In this document: positions 21,257-49,310 of the stretch, piece by piece | How positions within the stretch are numbered: position 1 is the stretch's first letter | Layout: every line of letters begins with the position of its first letter | Assembly (NCBI RefSeq): GCF_902686445.1 | Contig: NC_062226.1 | Coordinates: 13,922,001 to 13,986,000 of the forward strand | Reading direction: 5' to 3' | Source of the DNA: Sciurus carolinensis | Taxonomy: Eukaryota > Chordata > Mammalia > Rodentia > Sciuridae | Length of the DNA stretch: 64,000 nt | Translations under genes and position numbers: made by a program | The notes under the pieces: generated by a model | The model's database searches: none | The model's input: the letters and a program-made list of their open reading frames with translations, nothing else | What the model was told of the DNA's origin: nothing

Positions 21257-22205
21257 CTTATTCCTTCTTAACACCATTGAGTCACAGCTCCAAGAGGTTT
21301 AGCTGTCACTTACAATCTGCCCAGCATCTAGATCCACCTTAAATCTCTGGCTTCCCTTTTGCCTGGAGACCCCATTTTTAGAAAGGAAAAGCTAGCACCC
21401 ACCATCACACTACAAGCCCAGTGGAGATACCCAGATACTTCCCCGGTATGTCTTCCTGCCTGGAGAGTGGACAGACATGTGTGAAATGCAGCCCCAGCCA
21501 ACCAGACAAGAGTCTTAGAGTTGATTTGTGAGTGAATGGTGGAAGGACCCTTGGAGAGGACCCTGGATCAGACTGTGCCTGCAGCCCTCCCTTGGCTGGA
21601 GTTCCTGCAGCAACCTGGGGCTCTGCCCTTTGTCCAGGACTTTTCTCCAGCCTCTAGTTGGTTCCCTAGTGGGTCCTTCCTATCCCTTAGTAAATTTGCC
21701 TCTCTGATTAAGATGCTAATAGCCAAGGACTTGACAGACAGGTCATAGCTCTCTGTCCTGTTTACAGAGCTGGCAGGAAATAGCCACCTCCTCGGTGCTT
21801 GGGCACTTTGGGATGCTGTGAGAATGTTGGCACAATCTGTCTCGCCAAGTTCTGAGACTACAGCAGACAGGCCTGGTGCTCAGGCTGCGGCATCCTCGAA
21901 GCCAGGTGGACTCTCCCTCTCCCGCTCCTGTCTCAGTCCTGGTTCCCACCTCTCAGTTCTTCCAGCTGCCATTGAGCTCACTCCTCTTGACGTTCCATTC
22001 CCATCTGGGCCCTTCTGGCCTTTCAACGGTCACGTGTGTGGAGAGGAGTCTGAAGTAAAGGCCTCGGGTGGGTCTGCTGAGGGAGGAATGCCAGGCTCCA
22101 CAGACAGAGGGTGGGAGGGGCTCAGAGTAGAGACACCCACACAGGCAGCATGAGATGCTCAGGAGGGACTTGAGCATCTGCCCTCAAGACCATGAGAGAT
22201 GATAT

Positions 22206-22445
22206 TTTAGTCTCCGGAGAAATAGAACCAATAGGACATATATATTTATAAGATATATTCATTTTAAGGAACTGGCTTATGTGATCATGGAGGCGGCAGG
22301 TCTGGAATTTCCAATAGGCTGGAAACTCAGGCAGGAATCAACAGTCTTGAGGCAGAATTTTTCTCCGGGAAGCCTCAGTTCTTACTCTTAAGGCCTTCAA
22401 CTGATAGGTTGTGGCCCACCTATACCATGGCGGGGAATGTCCTTA
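22206..22445 (-). mobile_element. MLT2-like (ERVL) LTR relic
   Basis: Reads CTCCGGAGAAATAGAACCAA followed by TAGGACATATATAT and AAGGAACTGGCTTATGTGAT, the reverse complement of the MLT2 3' half. Opposite in orientation to the copy at 14660. Confidence 0.75.
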
Positions 22446-25400
22446 GTCAGTTGACTGTGGATCTGAACTACATAGTAAGATTCCTTCACAGTGACACCCA
22501 GACTGGCATTTGATTGCCTAACAGGGACCATAGCCCAGCCAAGTCAATGCAAAACATTGACCCACACAGAGGACTTGGTCCAGATGATGGCTCCTGGTGA
22601 TCAAGAAAGGGTGATTGCAGCCCTGACAGATCAACTGACATGGGGTCACGAAGAGGACCTGTCCCCACAGTCACACCAAGAGTGCACTGCAAAACCCTGG
22701 GGCTGGCCGAGGAGTGTGGGTGATACATCACTCCTGGTTTGAATCTGTGCCTTGCGTTCCCTGTGACCTGCACAGATAGAGCCTCCGTGGCAAGGCCTGT
22801 CTCTTGCAGCTCCCCTCCTCCTCCCAAACCTTTTTTTTGCCCGGCTTTGGTAGCTCTTTTGGTTTGATGTGAATCTGAATAACGCATGCCACCCTGCTGC
22901 ACACCTCCCGAGAGCCTCCCCCGCATGCATGCCGTCTGCTCCAGGTTCCCCGCCCTTATCTTCTGACCACCACACAGGCACCCTGGGCCTTTTGAAGCCT
23001 CACAGGTGGGATCCAGACCCTGTGGTCTGAACCACATCTGGAATGAAGCACTGTCAACTCGCAAGCTCCTACCCCAGGGCGTCTTCCCACAAGACCGGTT
23101 CCCTCCACGCAGCTCCGGCCCACGTGTTCCTTCCCGCTGCAGCAGGAGGCACACGGGACCTGAATCGTGATCTTCACAGAAGCGACTCAGGCGGATGTAC
23201 AGGTCACAGCTAAACCTCTTGGAGCTATTGCCCCAACCTAGGCCGAAGGACTAGGAGTGGAATGGGCAGGGGGAGGGGAGGCGCAGAGTTTCTTCTGGAA
23301 GCCAGAGTGAAGGTTATCTCTGAAGAGCCGTGGAATTCTGGTGACAGAATTACAGCTCTCCAAGCAGAAAGAGATCCCAAAGGGGACTCAGATGTTTCCT
23401 GGCCCAGGAGGGATTTCCTGTGAAACTCATGAGAATGTGACATGTCAGAACACTCAACACAAGGGGTTTTGAATAATTTTGGCAATAGAGAAACTCAGAG
23501 GACTGCTAAAACACCATCCGCCTCCGGCAGGGGAGAGACCTTGACCAAATTTCAACTCGTCCGCTGACTTTCTGCTTGACCTTGAAGAAGCCTCTTCTGC
23601 TGTCTAGACAACAGCTCCTCACCTAAAAATCAGGATTTGAGAGACGACTTGGTCCTTTCTAGGTGACCACTGACCTGAGTCTGTCATCTTAACACTTCCC
23701 AACTGTGTGACCTTGGGCATGTCACTTAGCCCCCTTAGACCTTGATTTCATTATCTACAATATTAGGGGGTCATAGCGCCCTAATGCCTTGCTCCACCTG
23801 CAGATTTGCAATGGGGATGGGATGGGAGAAGGGAAGCACTTTGCATAAACTCCAAAAAGCTACGCATATCTGAAGTGTGGTTGTAAATGAGATATCATTA
23901 CATGCCATCTAGGATGTCCAAAGCTTCAGAAGGACCTATGAGACCAGCGGTCACAGGGCCAGAGAGATGCGGTGGCTAGAGACTGACCAGTGAGACCACC
24001 GGGTTCAGGGCTCAGCTCTGCCACATTTATCCATTCCCTCATCCATAAAATGGGGTCACAACAGCACACATGGGACGCAGGGCGGTGCCTGGTATGTGGT
24101 ATGCTGGGGATGTCCACACCAGGGATCACCATGATTGTCAGTCATGGCACGTGGGAGGCAGAGGATGGGCAACAGAGTGGGCACTAGCTTTTGAACACTC
24201 GGGGCCTGAGTTCGTTACCAGCTGAATCCTTTCAAGGACTGTGATGTGCCCGTTCTCCTCTGATTATTTCTTGACCAGTTGCACTTGCCTCCTTCTTTGG
24301 GGTCAGTTCTCCTGTGTGACCTCTGCCTCCTTTATGTCCACCTTGGGCTGGGAGCTCAGCCACCTCGAGCTGATTGATTCATGGACTGCTCTATTCCAGA
24401 AAAGATGCCTTGTAAATATTGGAGTTTGCTAATAAAATGACTCCTCTGTATTTTAATGTGGGGACAACTTGAAAGATATTTTCAATCCTTTCTGGAAACA
24501 TCTACTATAAAATAGCATACATGAACAAATTACCCAGTATCCCAGGCTAGAAATCTATCTACCTACCATCTGTTTTTATTATGCTAACTAAAAGCTCTGA
24601 TTGAATACTCTATGTTGACTTAATTCATAAAATCCAGACACAGTAACTCTCAAATTTAAATATGCAATGTTTTGGCAAGTCAAATCTTTATGTAAGACTC
24701 TTTACTGAGATTGATCAGGAACCCCTCATTTGTCCTAAACTTTATAGTTCCACCCAGTGAGGAAATCTGAGGCCCTGATTAGGGAAGTGACTTATTAAAG
24801 GTTACCCAGAAATAAACCTTGAACTAAGTTCATAGGATCAAATAATTTTGCCATCAGGGTCACCTTAGAGGCCTCAGGATGTGCTCAGAGCTGACCACTC
24901 CTTGTCTGATCCCCTCTCTTCACAATGACCCACTGATGTGTCTGTCCCCAACCCCGGGCACCAGCTCTGGACCAGGAGCCTCTGGCGGTGGGAAGCAGGT
25001 TCTTCCTCATGCTCAGGACACACCCCAACTCCCGGCAGAGTGCCTGCCTGAAGCACAGTTCCCGAAATAGCTGCTGCATGTAGGAAGTGTGAATAATGGA
25101 CCACTTTTCTTTCTAACAGGTGTAGAGACTGAAATTCAGAGAAGGGAAAGGACCTGCCCTGTTTCACCACCATGTGGAGGGGCGACCCGGAGGATGTCCT
25201 GCCCCCCTGGTGAAGGTTCTTTACTGCACCTCCTGGGCTCCCACACAGGACAGACCTTCTCTCATTTCCCCACAAAAGCCACAGGTACAGGTGTTTATGG
25301 TTTGACCACTAACCAGAGCCAGACATTTCAGTAGGTCACAGTCTGACCCCATCAACCCACTTTTTAAAATAGTGTTAACGATCAGCCTTTCTAATATAAT

Positions 25401-26539
25401 TAGAAAAACTTCAACACCTGCATGCTGAGGACATTATAAAGTGACCCCAAATTCAGGCAATGAAACACAGACCTGTCTAACTGGTCACCTGTGTTATAAG
25501 TATTTCCAAAGACTACTACAATAATAATTTTTCATGTTTGTGCAAAGCGTGTTCAAGATGCTCAGATGCTTGAACAAATGCTTCCCAAACAATATGTTCT
25601 TTCAGAATAAGTTAGTGGCTATACTGCTAAAATAGGTGAATTTATCATGTGTGAATTATATTTCAGTACGACTGACAGAGTGTAGTACAGAGAGGCCTTC
25701 CATGGGGTTCTCTGGCCTTTGTGCCATCACCTCTAACAGGTAGGTGTTGAGACACAGCAGAGGGGAGGTCGACAGGGTGCCCTGACACTCTATTGTACAT
25801 GCCCCCGAGGAAATCACTCCAATGTGCTGAGAATTATGTCCCCAAGTTGTGACAAGACTCAGGAGGGTCACAATGCCAGATATGACAGGACACTGCAAAC
25901 TACCCTGCACACCGAGCAGCTAGCCCTGCATCCAAAACCTCCACTGCACAACCCTGTGCTCATCTCCCAGACCCTCCCAACTTTACAAGGACCAAATAAT
26001 TCAAATGCACAGAAAATGAATGAAAAGTTGGAGACAAAGAAAAAGGATCAGAGAGAACAACCGTGGACCAGCCACACAATGGGGTCGAATCTTGACACTT
26101 TGCTATATTTACTTCAAATCTCTTTGTTTTCTTTTTTTTTCTCCTAAGGAATAAAACATTACAGATATAATTCAATTCTCTGTCTACTTCTTCCTGATCT
26201 CATCCCCATTCCTCCCTTCTAAACTTGGTGTCCTTCATTTCCCTTGCAGGTTTTAACCCTTCTACATACCACCTGACTATGTCACTAAAACATAGGCAGC
26301 ATACTTGCAAGTGTTTTAAAAAGACTTTTTTGTATCACCCTGTTCCTATGCTAGGACTCAATGTTCCCTTTTTCCTAAGTGTATCTATGTTAAGGTTTAC
26401 AGCCTTGTTTAAATCATGGACCGAGAGCCTTAGTTTTGCTACCAGTGTATTATTTCGTTGTATGAATGTATCCATCTGGACTGCTCCTGATAATTTCTAA
26501 TTTTTTACCATTATATACCAAGTGAAGCCATTATGTTGT
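22446..26539. other. Intergenic, no gene recognised
   Basis: Frames of up to 222 codons exist here but none resembles a protein family. MIR-like cores occur near 23700-23760 and 24780-24840. The rest is unassigned, and AT content rises from about 24400. Confidence 0.45.
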
Positions 26540-26840
26540 AGATATGAGCATCTTCAACTTTATTAGATGTTGCCAAAATGTTTTCCAAACTCACTGTGTC
26601 CATCATAGGAGTATTAGGGTCCAGAGGTCCCACATCCATCCCCACACCCCCAAATTGACAGACTTTTTACTCGTTTCCAGTCTGAGGGATGTGAAGTGGT
26701 GTAACACGGTTCTTTTCATTTGCATCTCTCACAAAACCAGTGAGGTTGAACATCTTTTCATATTTTTGGCTACTTGGGCCATTTAGGCTTCCTCTTTTGT
26801 GAATTACCTGTGGATGCCCTTCACTCATTTTTTTAAAAAA
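26540..26840 (-). mobile_element. L1 3'-region relic
   Basis: The reverse-strand L1 order is visible: GTTTTCCAAACTCACTGTG, TTCTTTTCATTTGCATCTCT, GTGAGGTTGAACATCTTTTC and TTCCTCTTTTGTGAATTACC. Confidence 0.7.
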
Positions 26841-28439
26841 CTTGGAATTTCTGTCATCTGATTAAATTTCCTCCAGCTGGAATACCCACCTCCCTGTTTC
26901 TACATCCTATCTTCTAAATGTCACCTTCATGAAACAACCTCTAAACGACCACAAATGACACTCTACCTTTCTTGTGGCATTATAATTTCCTGTCTTGTAA
27001 TTGTAACAACTTCTCATTCTACATGCCGCTTTGTAGTTTACCAAAGCACCTGCTCCTTCATTATTCTAGCACTGTTACCCCTTAGAACAGAGAAGAAAAC
27101 ATGGTGTAAACAAGGACTAAGTCACCCAAGACCCTATACTGGCTCAGAGGCTGAGCTGCACTCAGAGCTGAGACTCCCCAGTTTCACATTCAGGTCACTG
27201 CACGTGTCCCTTTTAATTGCACACAAGTGTTGTTGCTTGCTTGGACACTGACACCCATGAGACTGTGGGCCTCTTGTCTGCTATGCCCTTGTAGGTCCCT
27301 AGCCCCTAGCTCCAGCCCCATACAGGGGAGCATCAGTGAGTACAGAATTCTTGAGGAAGTACAACACTCACCTCTGCACACCCACTAGGTCGGGGGAGGG
27401 GGGTCTGGAAACAGGCTAACCCGTTGAAGGGCCACTCAGGGCTCCACAGCCAGTATAGGTGGAACTGGTTTGTGAACCCCAGAGGTATGCACTTCCCTAC
27501 AGTCCTAAAGCAGACCTGGGAGGGTCCTACTTGAATTTCTGTCCTGCCCCGGTTGGACTCTCTGTCGAATGTGGGTAAAAAACACACTCCTGCAGGCCCC
27601 TTTGGGATTTGCAGGTTTACTCACCGGGACTGGGAGACCCTTTCCCATGGGGCTGCTCAGTACTTTTTTCCCAGGCTTCAGCAGAAAGGAGGCAGGTTCT
27701 GTGTTGGTTCAAGGAACCAGAATGGGGTAGTGAGATGGAAGGGACAGCAAGCCCCAGCGGTGGAAAAAAGTGAGGGAGTGCCTGAGAGGACCCCTGGGTC
27801 TCAGCTGAGGAAGTGAGGGGGTGATGGGCCTGCCGTACTGACCACACCCTAAAGAGGCAGAGGACGAGGTGAACACCGAAGGGGCTCTGCGGGGAAAGTG
27901 CTGTCCACTGGCCACACCCATGAATGCACACACTCCCCCAGCCTCGTGATGGTATCTGCAGCGTGTGATGGCAGCAGGTGGGGCGGGCAAAGGGGACCGA
28001 TGGCAGGATGCAGGTGAGGGAGGATTTGTTGCCCAGGGTTCTTTCCAGCCCTGCCCCTGAGAGTGAGTCTGGGTGGGCACATGTCTGCCTTTTCTCCAGA
28101 GAGCTGGGTCCTTATATGTCGGAGCTAAGCCCATTGCCCCAATGTGCTATCCCGGGACTGTTGTCCTTCATTGGGTGTCATTTTACTTATATGTCGTATT
28201 TGTGCGTACGGCATATGCATCCTCTCTTGTGGCTATTTCTGTGCACTGTGTGTGTGCATTTTGCTGTTGGCACAGCCCCGTGTCTGCCTCTCACTGTGTC
28301 GCGGCTGTGTGCCTGCTGTGCTTGCCTCCTTGGCGCGTTCTTCTGGCTCTGTGCTCTCTGCACCTCTCCTTGGTGTGTCTATGTCTAGGCACTGTGTCGT
28401 GTCCACGGTGACTTGTCTGTGCTGTGCACTGCAGCGTGT
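26841..28439. other. Intergenic, upstream of the PHF19 CpG island
   Basis: No gene or repeat recognised with confidence. GC content climbs towards the right end. Confidence 0.4.
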
Positions 28440-28769
28440 CCGGCTGTGCCGGGTCTGTCTGGGCGAGTGTCTAGGCTGTAAAGTGCAAGGTGTTGGGCGA
28501 CCCGCTGGGGCTGTGTCCCAGCCTGCGTCCGCAACGCCCTGCCGCGTGTCTCCTAAGCTGCGTGCCGGCCTTGAGCGCGAGCGGCGTTTCCTGCACAGCG
28601 AGCCCGCGGGCCGCTCAGCGCGCCGGGCGGCGTCTCGGGCGTGCGGCGGGTACCGCGCCTCCGCCGTGGGACCGAGTCCGGCGCGGGCTCTGTGCGTCTG
28701 CGCCCGCGCGGGCGGCGGCCGGGGGCGGGGGCGAGGGCGGGCGGCGCTGCGGGGCCGGGGGGCCGCGGG

Positions 28770-28855
28770 CTCCAATGGCGAGGCCCGCGCGGCCCCTGCT
28801 AATTACATAAGCGGGACGTCAATAATTCGCGGGAAAACGCGAAAAAGATGGCGCC
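28770..28855 (+). promoter_or_regulatory. PHF19: CCAAT, CRE-like, E2F and YY1-type sites in the PHF19 promoter
   Basis: CTCCAATGG near 28770 is a CCAAT box. GACGTCAA at 28815-28822 is a CRE/ATF half. TTCGCGGGAAAA at 28826-28837 fits the E2F consensus closely. AAGATGGCG at 28845-28853 fits YY1. The four lie in order within 85 bp just upstream of the expected start. Factor binding is inferred from motif match only. Confidence 0.65.
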
Positions 28856-28859
28856 CCGC

Positions 28860-29077
28860 GCCCGGGGGGCCCCTTCCTGAGCGCCCCGGCCCCTCCCTCC
28901 CCCGCCTCCCCTCCTCCCCGCGGCGCCCCCGCCCCGCCCCGCCCCCGCCGAGACCCCGACCCCGGCCCCACGGGCGGACACTCGGCCAGGCAGCCGCGGG
29001 CCGAGCGCAGTCGCCTCCGCCTCCGATGCGCCTGGTGGCCAGACTCCAAGTGGGACCGGCGGACACGCAGCCTCGCG
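28860..29077 (+). other. PHF19: PHF19 exon 1 (5' UTR, start not defined)
   Basis: Ends at a strong donor (CTCGCG then GTAAGT, GT at 29078-29079). The start is unknown; the left coordinate only marks the end of the factor-site cluster. It contains one ATG (29026-29028) that would open an out-of-frame upstream reading frame overlapping the main start. Confidence 0.6.
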
Positions 29078-31382
29078 GTAAGTTCCGCGCTGCGGACAGC
29101 TGGCCCCGGCCGGGGACTCCCCGCCACACGCTCCTCTCCCTGCACACATCCTTCTCTTTCCGAAAGTTCTCTGAACTTTGGCGGGTCGAACGCCCTTAGG
29201 GGGTTGGAGTACTGCGGAGCCGCGCAACCGCGGGAGGGGGAGAGGGAGCGAGTGGAGCTCGCAGGGCAGCGGGAACCCCCTCTGGGCCTCCGGGCCCTGG
29301 GGGGGCGTGGGTGACAGGTCGCTGTTCCTGGCCCCAAAACTTTTCTTTTCCTGTTGGTGGGGACGGAAGGAGGGTCGACGGGGCGTTTGGATTTTGCTCA
29401 CGTCCGAAGTCAGGTCGCAGAGGGTTGGGACAGGGGAGGTTTGGCGTCGGAGCAACCGGGGAGAGGAGCTCTTGAGCCCGAAGGGGGCACTTCTGCAAGC
29501 TTTCCCCTCCTGAACACCCTTTTTAAAAAACCAACGGCCGCCCTGGGAGAGGCCGCGGCGCATGAATCATCCTCGCTTCCTGCCCCCGCCCGGCCCCGCG
29601 CTCCGGGTGCCACGGATTTGAACTGGACGCCGACGGGAACCCGCAAACAGGCATTTCTTTGCAGATGGGTTTGAATCAGCCAATCACAGGCCGCGGGGGC
29701 CCGCTCCGGGAGGATGGAGGCGGGGGTGGGGGCCGCCACCCGGGGGCCCCCGCCCGGTCGGGCAGGGGGCGCGGCCACCGGGCCAGCTCCCAAAGGCGCA
29801 GCGGGGGAGGAAGTGTCAGTTTGTGAACCTGCTGCGGCCTGGCCCTGGCGGCCGCAAGCCAAGCGGGCGGGGACCTCGCAGCGCCCAGGGAGCCAGGTGG
29901 CAGGGAGAAGGCAGGGGTTCAGATGGCATCCCCCGCGGCCGCCCGGTCCCTGTGTGCTCTGCTCTGAGAAAAGAAGAGGAATGGGAGGGGTGAAGGGAAG
30001 TGACCACCCACCCTCTGGGAAGCCAAGGCTCCTGCAGTGAGTGCCCTTCCTGCCCCAGGGCGCCTCACATGCACACACATGTGTTGAGTTTCACACACTT
30101 GCGTGCACACTGCTGTAAACATTATGGTACCCGTCTCCCCGGAGTACAGACGCGCTCACGTGGAAACTCGCACCGGACTCCATCCTTGTCAGCGGATAGT
30201 CATGACACCAGCTGCCCAGCGCAGCGGCAGAGGGAGGGGACCAGAGTAGGAGGTGCAGGGAACAGAGCAAGGCTGTGTGTGGCTGTGGTGAGGAGTGTAG
30301 GGAGGGGCATGGAGCCAGGGGAGCCTGGAGAGGGAGCAGGGGGCGCAGAACACCAGTGAAGGCACTGGGGAGTCGCAAGGTTTCTGGAGAAACCTGGGGG
30401 CGAGGCAGGAAAGCGGGAGTGGGGACTCCTGGGAGTGCCGTTCCCCATCCAGGCTGCCCAGCGTAGGTGAGCCCCAGGCCCAGGTAACGGTATCAAAGGG
30501 TGAATGAATGGCCCAAGAAAGATGAGGCCTAAACTCAGACCAGGACAGAAGACGGAAAAGAGCACAAAGGCCAGAAGTCATTGCGCTCAAAGTAGACTGT
30601 GACCTGTGACAGTTCATTGGTTGAAGTCTGAGATGCGGGGGCTTCTGGGGGGCCATGGTAGCACCCTTAGCGGGGAGAAGGAAGACCCAAGCTAAGAGCA
30701 TATCTAATAGGATGGCGAGAGCCAGGTGTGGAGGGGCTGGCAAGCGAATGACTGACTGCTTGAAGCAAACGCACATCTGGGTAAAGGCACGAGCCGGTTT
30801 AAACCTCCCAGAATTAAATCAGCACACAATTGAGAACAGAAAAGCGGATAATCAGAGACATAGACGGCCAAGTCACAAGCCACCCATGAGTTTTCCTTCC
30901 TAGTTGTTTTCTCTGGATGGATCTCAAGGTGGACACTGGGGTGGGGGTGTAAAAACTTCCCGGTGCTCCCTTGGAGAAGGCCCTGGACCTAGAGAACATG
31001 GAGTACTTCTGCTAAGGGATAACAAATGCCTCGCCTCTGGCACAGCGAGAGCAGGCCAGGCCCCTTGGGCCTCTGCTCTGTGTTAATTGAGAGATTCATT
31101 TTCTTTAAAAGCAGCATGGTATGGAGCAAGACAGCAGGACTTAGAATCAGCTCACCTGGTCATCAGCCATAGCTCTGCCTCTGACTGTCACCCACTTCTT
31201 GTCACACTTCAGTTCCCTATCTGCCAAACGGGAGTAATAATGTCTCCCACCTGTAGCTTCATCATGCAGATTCGGTGAGAAAATAAACATGTGTGACACT
31301 TGGAAAAAGGTAGTTTCTTCCTTCCCCTGATGGGCTTTTGGGAGCAGGGAAGCAAGAGAACGCCATTCTCTTTGTTTCTCAG
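29078..31382 (+). other. PHF19: PHF19 intron 1
   Basis: Begins in the CpG island, which fades by about 29800. It holds a MIR relic at 31110-31300 and no other recognised element. Confidence 0.7.
31110..31300 (+). repeat. MIR relic in PHF19 intron 1
   Basis: ACTTAGAATCAGCTCACCTG, AGTTCCCTATCTGCC and GGGAGTAATAATGTCTCCCA follow the MIR order. Confidence 0.65.
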
Positions 31383-31397
31383 TGTCAGCAGAAGCTG

Positions 31398-46554
<15,157 letters not shown>

Positions 46555-48650
46555 CTACCCCTCGGGGGCTAAAGGGAGCCCTGAAAACCAAAGGAGGGAC
46601 AGCAGAAGCCACAGGTTTCCCTGTTTCCTCCAGGCTGGGTGGCAGAGGGAGGCAGCACAGTGGCAAGAGCCTGGCAGAGGTCTTGCCACAGCTGAGACCT
46701 GCACCGCTGCTGGGCCAGCTCTGCTCTACTCTTGGTCCACTTCCCCCTAAGGTCCCACTGCCCTTTTTATTGTCTTCACACTCCACACCCCTCAGACTAT
46801 TGGTTCTTCCCGAGTTTGTGTCCCTCTGGCTCTGTGACTCTTAACTCCGGAGGCCCAAATCTTTCTCTGTCCTCTCACCCCTTTCCATGTGCACATCTGT
46901 CCCTCACTGGACATTCTTTACACCTGATCCATGGAGGCTGCTCCTCCCTGGGACCACATTATGAGTCAGGAACCCCTGAGGGAGAACAGGTGAGGGGGGC
47001 CTCTCTCTCCACTTTCCTGCCACTCCTCCGGCCCCTGGAGAGTGGGTAAAAGTCCATGTGGCAGAGATACTTGGACCCAATACCAGAGAGCCAAGAACCA
47101 AGTCTCTGTGGCAGAAGGCACAGCTCCTGGGCCCCCTTATTAAAGCTGAGTGTGAAGGCTGCTGGCCTCAGCTCTGAAGGCCCAAGAAGTTTGTCTGTCC
47201 CAGACCTCGCCCCACTTAGTTGCCATAGAACTGGGCCTCACCTTCCTGGAATGGAGACATCCATGAAAACCAAGGGGATGGGGGCAGCTGTGGAAAGGGA
47301 AGCCATGTCATGCTACATTCTGGACCCACCACACGCAGCCAGACCATACGCATGCCCTTGCACAGAAGCTTCCATTCACATGTGGACTTTTATCCATCAG
47401 GTACACGTCTCCTCCCAGCACACCACCAAGCATTCACACACAGCCACATGGCCCCTCAGGGCCGCTGGCTCCTGCCCTTGGCTTCCTCTTGGCCCCTTCC
47501 AGGGGCACGGGCTGCAGATGAATATGAAGGTTCAGCTCCTGCCCACTTCCTCCAGCACATGGACTAGCTTTGACCCCATGGGGGACAAAGCACAGAGGGC
47601 TCATACTCTCCTCCAGATCCCCAGCCCTGCTGCAAAAGTGATCATCGCTTTTGGAGTTAGGTGAGGAATTTTCAAGGGCCTGTTTCAGTAAGTTCCCTCA
47701 AAGGACAGTGGTTGTCACTTGGGCTTGAAATAGAATTCTTAGAACAGACATTCAGACTCAGCCCTGTCTGGAGGGAAACCAAAACTGGGAGGGGGCCAGG
47801 ACCCCTCATTTTTGCTGCTTCCAGAGATATTAGAAACTGACTCACTTGACTGGGAAATGGGAAGAAGTGCCTTGACTGAGGAGGGTGGGCACCAGGTTGG
47901 GACCAGCCTTGCCAATTGCTCTGGCCTCTGGTTTGGCTGGGTTTTCTAGGCCGCCAGCTGGAAGACGAAGGTGGGAAGAACTGAGCAGCAGGCCCAGGAA
48001 CCAGGTTTCCCATAACTATGCCAAACCCCCTCCCACCCTGAGCACTTGGGGCCTTGGACAGGCTAGGTGGCCCCTGCCTTAAACCTCAGCTCCTATAGTG
48101 CCTTCAAAGGAACCTCACCTCAGCCCCTGTGCGTAGCCTGCCCACTTCCCTCTCCTTCCCCTGCATGGCCCAGGCAGGGACAAGCAGGCTCTGGGCCCAG
48201 CTCTCAGTCCCACAGCTGCTGCCACTAGGCACCCAACTAGGGCCGGGTGGAAGGGGAGCTGAGAAGCCAGCCCCAGCCCAGCAGGGATGTGGGACCTGGG
48301 ATTCAAACTGGCTTCCTGCTAGCCTCAGTACAACCTCTGAGGTCTGCCTTCCAGGCTCCGAGAAAGCCAGGATGAACAAGGCCTGTCATCTGTCTTTCCC
48401 CACTTAGGCTGGGAAAGGCTCTGGGCCTGAAGAGGGGGAAAGTGGGAAGCGGGTACCTTGCCCACTGGGAGCCAGCACTAGGCCTAACAAGGTCACTCGA
48501 CTCCCCACCCCAGCTTTCATTCATACCAGATAATAGCTGCATTACTGCCAACTCACCTTATAACCCTGTGCACCTTCTAAGAGATACATGGATTTGAATT
48601 GCTGCTTTTAATAATGTTTGTTATATTAAAGTTATAATTAATGTGTCTGG
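46555..48650 (+). other. PHF19: PHF19 3' UTR
   Basis: About 2.1 kb after the stop, ending near an ATTAAA signal (48625-48630) followed by a T/G-rich TAATGTGTCTGG segment. An earlier ATTAAA at 47139-47144 could support a shorter form. No repeats recognised inside. Confidence 0.75.
48625..48630 (+). promoter_or_regulatory. PHF19: PHF19 poly(A) signal (ATTAAA)
   Basis: ATTAAA in an AT-rich context with GTGTCTGG downstream. It is the rightmost plausible signal before sequence quality changes to intergenic type. Confidence 0.65.
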
Positions 48651-49202
48651 TTTACAATGTAAAAGTTCCCTTTGAGAATCATCTCTACTGAGTGGTGAAT
48701 TATCAGCTGTTTAACACTGAACTGATTCTGGCTTCTGCAGCTGGCTTCCTGAAGGTTACAGGAGGATGGCGGGACCCCATCCTGTGGCCACCTTGCCACT
48801 CCCTATGACATTCAGTAATGCTTCCACCCGTACTGCCAGAGAGAATGTGGGACCTTTTTTCTACTAATTATCTGACCCATAAGGGTAAACAACTAACTGA
48901 GGGCTACAGGTAAAAGACAAGAAATAAACTCAGAAATTGAACCTGTTATAATGCCTAAGTGCAGACACTGCCAACACTGCTCAATACACATAGGCACACA
49001 ATTCTAGAAACTGAATTCCATTCCAGAACCCAGCTCTATGGTTTTAACCAGTAGCACTGGTCAGAGTCTTTCCATTTTCTCACCCTTCAAATTACAGCCA
49101 TAACTGCCACAGCACCTGGCTCCCAAGTTTGGGAGGGGACCCTTTACATTATTGTAAATGAACCTTTTAAGTTTAGTGTCGTTTAGAGAGAAAAACTGCT
49201 GT

Positions 49203-49310
49203 GAGGGCTGGGCTGTGGCTCAGTGGTAGAGCGCTTGCTTAGCACGTGTGAGGCGCTGGGTTTGATCCTCAGCACCACATACAAATAAGTAAAGGTATTG
49301 TGTCCATCTA
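49203..49310 (+). mobile_element. ID SINE
   Basis: GGGCTGGGCTGTGGCTCAGT, GGTAGAGCGCTTGCTTAGCA, GGGTTTGATCCTCAGCACCA, with a degraded tail. Confidence 0.93.

Larger units (their letters stand above)
28440..29790 (+). promoter_or_regulatory. PHF19: PHF19 CpG-island promoter
   Basis: About 1.3 kb of very GC- and CpG-rich DNA covering the non-coding first exon. There is no obvious TATA box near the presumed start, as is common for CpG-island promoters. A compact group of recognisable factor sites lies at 28770-28855. GC boxes are frequent on both sides of the start, for example GGGGGCGGGGGCGAGGG near 28720 and CCCCGCCCCGCCCCCGC near 28930. Transcription should run rightward into the exon ending at 29077. 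Confidence 0.88.

Noticed and set aside
22486..23154. 222-codon open frame (-)
   Set aside because: No recognisable domain, low-complexity composition and no splice-site context. Probably chance.
28144..29199. 351-codon open frame (+) across the PHF19 promoter
   Set aside because: It runs through the CpG island, where stop codons are rare, and shows no protein family motif. It crosses the exon 1 donor and is composed of Arg/Pro/Ala-rich translation of GC-rich DNA.
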